64,000 bases of DNA from an uncultured Veillonellaceae bacterium. Lineage in GTDB: Bacteria > Bacillota > Negativicutes > Veillonellales > Veillonellaceae. The stretch lies in contig CAMBIX010000012.1 of the NCBI GenBank assembly GCA_945867815.1, positions 1-64,000 of the forward strand, read 5' to 3'. Below are positions 61,284-64,000 of this stretch, piece after piece. The translations under genes were made by a program, and so were the position numbers. The notes beneath the pieces are model-generated. The model did not search any database, was not told where the DNA came from, and worked only from the letters and a program-made list of their open reading frames with translations. How positions within the stretch are numbered: the first letter of the stretch is position 1; each line of letters begins with the position of its first letter.

Positions 61284-61447
61284 AAACAAGCGAATTACGC
61301 AGACTCGTAGTATTTATGTCAAGGTATACTAAGACGTCAATATCTGTTTACATGGATATGACAATTAGTGAGCTACAACTTTGGGTCGATGACATAAATA
61401 AAGTGATCGAAGAGGAGGACGAAAGGATGAAACAATCTAATGGCTGA
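61262..61447 (+). CDS. Extension of the tail chaperone by -1 frameshift (E' -like)
   Basis: The -1 frame after the slippery site encodes DNSGIKTSELRRLVVFMSRY and continues to NKVIEEEDERMKQSNG, stopping at TGA 61445-61447. That overlaps the tape-measure start at 61440 (ATGGCTGA). No independent start with a ribosome binding site is needed. Confidence 0.75.
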   Translation, partial: FFDNSGIKTSELRRLVVFMSRYTKTSISVYMDMTISELQLWVDDINKVIEEEDERMKQSNG

Positions 61448-61691
61448 CGGTAATATGATGATAAAAATTGCCATCGGCACCGCGCTTGGCGGTGGCTTTC
61501 TGTCAACTTTTAGCAAGGCGTCTAGCGCAGTAAGAAATCTTGACTCAACAGCAGGAAAAGCCACAACAAACATAGCTAAAATGTCGCTGACGATGAGAGC
61601 TTTATCACAAAGTTATAAGGCTGGCATTATTTCGGCATCTACGTACTCCAACGCCACGTCTAAAATAAGAACTCCGCTTGCTATTGCCTAA
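61440..61691 (+). pseudogene. Tail tape-measure protein, N-terminal fragment
   Basis: Encodes MADGNMMIKIAIGTALGGGF and a helical region with typical tape-measure composition, ending at TAA 61689. The same frame resumes after it (TTQGLNMMKRGFSSVGNAIT), meets a second TAA at 61770, and then continues in the large frame from 61806. GAGGAGG precedes the start. Confidence 0.8.
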
Positions 61692-61805
61692 ACAACCCAA
61701 GGCTTAAATATGATGAAACGGGGCTTTAGCAGTGTAGGCAATGCGATTACTGGACTTATCGGGAAAGCCTAAAGCCTAGCTATTTATGCGACGGGCGGTT
61801 TTGGC

Positions 61806-62900
61806 TTGTTTTCGTTTGCAGAGTCAGCTGTTAATGCCGGGGAAAATGTATATCAGCTGAGTGTACGGCTGGGAGTTAGTGCCGGAGAAGCGGCTAAATT
61901 TAACCGTATCATGCAGTTTACCGGTGTTGATACGCAAACTGCGGCGACAGCCTTTACAAGACTGGATAGAACTCTAGTAAAAGGCGGGAAATCGGCGGAT
62001 GCTATGCAAGCCTATTTATCCCAATATGGCGTATCTTTGAAAGCGGCTAACGGCAATCTACTTCCGCTTAATCAACAGATTGATGCCATGGCTAAAGGCT
62101 ATGAAAGGGCAAAAGCCGAAGGAAAAGGCGAAGAGTTTGTTATGCAAACCATGGGTAACCGTGGTATGGAACTGATTAAAACCTTCGAAAACTTAAAAAC
62201 AGCAAAAGAAGCGGCAGCAAAAGTTAAAACTACGGGGCTAAATATTAATCAAATGCACGATGCCTATGTTGATATGCAGGCCCTTAAAATGCAGGCGAGC
62301 CAATTACAATTAAGCCTAGCTAGTGCTTTTGCTCCGCTAGTACAAGAACTTATGCCGATGATTATGCCGGCCTTGCAAAAGTTGGCTCAATATATAAAGG
62401 AGAATAAAGAAACGTTAGCCTCGTTAGCTGTTAACGGCGCTAAGGAGTATATAGCGAATATATCTAAGCCTCATAAAGAGCGTCTTTTTGGTGTGTTTGG
62501 GGCTAAATTGGTAGAGGCAGGGGCGCCTATTACCGCTTATCTTCGTAATTATAGTAATAAAAAGATGACATCTAGGCTAAATCTACCGTATAATAAAGAA
62601 ATAGGGTTGCCGGAGGCACTACCTTTTAGTGCAAAGTCTGGAGAAGTGTTGATTGGTCTCGGATACATTCCTAAGGGCACAAAAGTTTTATCTAAAAGAC
62701 TTATTGCAGGCACTGGAACTAACGTGCCAATTCATACCGCACTGCCTAAACTTATGAATAGTTACGGCATAGACTATAAATGGCAAAAATGGGTAGGGAC
62801 AATAGAGTCTGATGTTTACTCTTTTGACATTCATTGGTATTTTCATAGAAAAGCAGGATATGTTTCCTTTAAACTAAAACATAGAAAGAATAAGATATGA
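61806..62900 (+). CDS. Tape-measure segment fused to a toxin-like C-terminal domain
   Basis: Residues 1-205 are tape-measure sequence (NVYQLSVRLGVSAGEAAKFN then RIMQFTGVDTQTAATAFTRL, QELMPMIMPALQKLAQYIKE). From about residue 210 (62440) the composition changes: short basic and aromatic strands, GLGYIPKGTKVLSKRLIAGT, then YGIDYKWQKWVGTIESDVYS and a Lys/Arg-rich end. The last part resembles C-terminal nuclease domains of phage-borne or polymorphic toxins, possibly a BECR-type fold. I cannot identify catalytic residues with certainty. The next gene overlaps by 4 bp, as toxin-immunity pairs do. Two stops upstream prevent a full-length product from 61440. Confidence 0.55.
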   Translation: MFSFAESAVNAGENVYQLSVRLGVSAGEAAKFNRIMQFTGVDTQTAATAFTRLDRTLVKGGKSADAMQAYLSQYGVSLKAANGNLLPLNQQIDAMAKGYERAKAEGKGEEFVMQTMGNRGMELIKTFENLKTAKEAAAKVKTTGLNINQMHDAYVDMQALKMQASQLQLSLASAFAPLVQELMPMIMPALQKLAQYIKENKETLASLAVNGAKEYIANISKPHKERLFGVFGAKLVEAGAPITAYLRNYSNKKMTSRLNLPYNKEIGLPEALPFSAKSGEVLIGLGYIPKGTKVLSKRLIAGTGTNVPIHTALPKLMNSYGIDYKWQKWVGTIESDVYSFDIHWYFHRKAGYVSFKLKHRKNKI

Positions 62901-63169
62901 AAGTTAAGTATATAGGCGAAAGCTTTGGCGTAGATTCGCTGACAAATGGCAAAATATATGAATGCATCGGAATAGAAGAACCATTTCTCCGCATTATTGA
63001 TGACTCAGAAGAAGATTATTTATATGATATTCTTTCACCGCGTGATCTTAATAGCAATGCATCTGGGAAGTGGGAGATTATAGAAGACGATGAAAAAGGC
63101 TCGTTGAAGGATGCAATCGATAATTATAAGCCTGTTGATTTTGGGAAGTTTGTAATGTATGATGAATAA
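62897..63169 (+). CDS. Small acidic protein, candidate immunity protein
   Basis: A 90-residue acidic protein (MKVKYIGESFGVDSLTNGKI then YECIGIEEPFLRIIDDSEED) with a compact, mostly beta N-terminal part resembling small SH3-like proteins seen beside phage toxins. It overlaps the upstream gene by ATGA, so it is translationally coupled. The acidic charge suits binding to the basic C-terminal domain before it. The function is inferred from position and charge. Confidence 0.6.
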   Translation: MKVKYIGESFGVDSLTNGKIYECIGIEEPFLRIIDDSEEDYLYDILSPRDLNSNASGKWEIIEDDEKGSLKDAIDNYKPVDFGKFVMYDE

Positions 63170-63177
63170 TCATCATT

Positions 63178-63205
63178 GACCGCTTACATAATGTAGGCGG
63201 TTTTT
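63178..63205 (+). terminator. Terminator after the toxin/immunity pair
   Basis: ACCGCTTACAT pairs with ATGTAGGCGGT (one wobble) followed by TTTTT. Confidence 0.88.
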
Positions 63206-63261
63206 TAGTGCAACAAAATAAATATGCATGCCCATTGGTGCTTGACCTTGGGGCAGTTTTC

Positions 63262-63295
63262 ATGCCAATACGCAGGAGAGCGGTTGGCATTTTTT
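63262..63295 (+). terminator. Second hairpin, ATGCCAA/TTGGCAT with T run
   Basis: A 7-bp stem with a 15-base loop and TTTTTT. Nothing convincing is coded between it and the previous terminator. Confidence 0.6.
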
Positions 63296-63486
63296 AGTAC
63301 GGGAGGTACACACACTTTTTGTTTTATAACTCCTAAAATCCGTGATGCTGTAGTTTTGCCTATGGCCATTAACGGTTTTCTTAAAATCGTTACCTATGCA
63401 TTAACTAAATGCAGTAAATAATTTTATGCTTTAATTGTTAAGAGACGCATAAGAAGCGTATAAAAACAAGTTTTTTCTATTCTTTC

Positions 63487-63532
63487 AAGCCCTAACCTAC
63501 TGAATAAATCTGTAGATTAGGGCTTATTTTTT
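63487..63532 (+). terminator. Strong terminator before the small-peptide genes
   Basis: AAGCCCTAA pairs with TTAGGGCTT, extended by CTAC/GTAG, followed by ATTTTTTT. What it terminates is unclear; the region 63300-63486 holds no gene I can support. Confidence 0.85.
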
Positions 63533-63563
63533 TATAAAAATTCGTGTGACTCCCTTGTATTTA

Positions 63564-63581
63564 CACCTCTGTAAGGAGGTG
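63564..63581 (+). promoter_or_regulatory. Hairpin sequestering a Shine-Dalgarno
   Basis: CACCTC (63564-63569) pairs perfectly with GAGGTG (63576-63581), burying the ideal ribosome binding site AAGGAGGTG of the peptide gene at 63587. Confidence 0.75.
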
Positions 63582-63586
63582 AAAGA

Positions 63587-63682
63587 CTGAAGACAGATAG
63601 CAAAATAACCATTGCGACACTCATTATTAATGCACTCTCATTAATAGTAGGACTGTTGCAATGGTTATATCCCAATAAATAG
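63587..63682 (+). CDS. Small hydrophobic peptide, candidate type I toxin-like
   Basis: A 31-residue peptide starting at CTG (63587), six bases after GGAGGTG: MKTDSKITIATLIINALSLI then VGLLQWLYPNK, one membrane helix with a polar start. A 15-bp inverted repeat lies within the coding sequence (63605-63619 with 63654-63668, one G-U), so the mRNA would fold on itself. CTG as a start is unusual. These features resemble regulated small membrane toxins of type I systems, but a phage holin-like peptide is also possible. Confidence 0.6.
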   Translation: MKTDSKITIATLIINALSLIVGLLQWLYPNK

Positions 63683-63694
63683 GGAAAAGCATTG

Positions 63695-63737
63695 TAAATA
63701 TAGGGCGGTCGAAAGATTGCCCCTATATTCTGTCTTT
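63695..63737 (+). terminator. Terminator after the small peptide gene
   Basis: An AATATAGGG-like arm pairs with CCCTATATT, with GGC/GCC inside; a weak T run follows. Confidence 0.65.
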
Positions 63738-63745
63738 ATTATATC

Positions 63746-63820
63746 ATGAAAATAGAAATATTAAACTTAATACTATCAATACTTATTTTGGCTGTTTTAA
63801 TCCTTAAATGGATTTGGTAG
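63746..63820 (+). CDS. Very small hydrophobic peptide ORF
   Basis: Twenty-four codons: MKIEILNLILSILILAVLIL then KWIW, a single membrane helix. There is no clear ribosome binding site before the ATG, so translation is doubtful. Its stop is followed at once by the GGAGGTG of the next gene. Confidence 0.35.
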   Translation: MKIEILNLILSILILAVLILKWIW

Positions 63821-63833
63821 GGAGGTGATTTTT

Positions 63834-64000
63834 ATAAACCCTTTAGAAGAGGTATTAACCGCATCAGAGGCGGCGAGCTTGTGGGGGCTTAGTCCTATAA
63901 CGACAAAACAGGCGTGCGCAGGACAGCATGGCAAACCGCCACGATTTCATAGTGAAGAATGCCGTAAATCAAAAGGCACATGGCTAGTTACCAAAAAAGG
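63834..64000 (+). CDS. Helix-turn-helix protein, start of gene (runs off the window)
   Basis: Behind GGAGGTG the frame reads NPLEEVLTASEAASLWGLSP, then GKPPRFHSEECRKSKGTWLV, the pattern of small MerR/excisionase-type HTH proteins of phages and mobile elements. No ATG, GTG or TTG lies at the expected distance: the codons there are ATT (63828) and ATA (63834). Either a rare start is used or the start has been mutated. Confidence 0.65.
   Translation, partial: MNPLEEVLTASEAASLWGLSPITTKQACAGQHGKPPRFHSEECRKSKGTWLVTKK

Noticed and set aside
63224-63421. A 65-codon plus-strand ORF between terminators
   Set aside because: No ribosome binding site, and the first third overlaps a terminator hairpin; composition is not protein-like.

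Overview
The window looks like a chromosome segment of a Veillonella-like member of the Negativicutes, a diderm Firmicute lineage. This is inferred, not proven. The genes are AT-rich with Firmicute-type ribosome binding sites, yet the cell clearly has an outer membrane (a TolC-type channel and an autotransporter beta-barrel). The metabolism fits an oxygen-tolerant fermenter: monomeric [FeFe] hydrogenase, glycerate use, a LarA-type racemase, a cysteine phytase-like phosphatase, and cytochrome bd with its CydDC exporter.

Layout. 1-6.5 kb: the end of an unidentified gene, a secreted alpha/beta hydrolase with a damaged signal peptide, an internally deleted flavoredoxin-like gene, and a glycerate module (OPA-family transporter, glycerate kinase, CdaR-type regulator). 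6.5-8.4 kb is decaying: an aldo/keto reductase remnant, a candidate ncRNA, a HigBA-like toxin-antitoxin pair with several lesions, and a frameshifted small gene. 8.6-15.8 kb: tRNA-Arg(CCG), fetAB, a helical-repeat protein, a MoxR-type ATPase with its VWA partner split by a palindromic repeat cluster, and the phytase-like phosphatase. 16-25 kb: hydrogenase, M20 peptidase, rhodanese, purC, TauE, RIC, a UBA-like protein, MoaB, and PhoU-like/PiT phosphate uptake. 25.5-32.3 kb: Rrf2 regulator, cydA, cydB and a fused cydDC. 32.3-40.7 kb: membrane and SIMPL proteins, three tRNAs, an orphan cobalamin riboswitch followed by structured RNA rather than a gene, an MFS exporter, a UDG-family glycosylase, an OYE reductase and LarA. 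41-48.7 kb: a five-gene TolC/HlyD/double-ABC/two-permease efflux operon and a TRIC-family protein.

49-53.6 kb is accessory DNA: a P-loop ATPase with a frameshifted start, a resolvase-like protein lacking the catalytic Ser motif, a viroplasmin/RNase H gene interrupted by one TAG, an IS30 transposase remnant fused to a beheaded autotransporter, and a small holin-like toxin whose Shine-Dalgarno is locked in a hairpin. 53.7-57.8 kb returns to ordinary genes (secreted protein, DUF1638, CDF transporter, NCS2 permease).

58-64 kb is the remnant of a contractile-tailed prophage beside the 3' half of a tRNA-Lys gene, the expected attachment scar. It has a tail sheath, a tail tube, two antisense membrane-protein 'moron' genes carried on a tandem duplication, a tail chaperone with a T TTT TTG frameshift site, and a tape-measure gene. 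That gene has two in-frame stops, and its 3' part is fused to a different C-terminal domain followed by a 4-bp-overlapping small gene, which looks like a toxin-immunity pair. The end has two tiny hydrophobic peptide genes, one with a sequestered Shine-Dalgarno, and the start of an HTH gene.

The strongest candidates for undescribed biology are the tape-measure/toxin-immunity chimera, the antisense moron duplication, two long hairpins with different stems but a conserved core, the orphan cobalamin riboswitch with structured downstream RNA, and the palindromic repeat family. No database search was possible; family names rest on recognised motifs.
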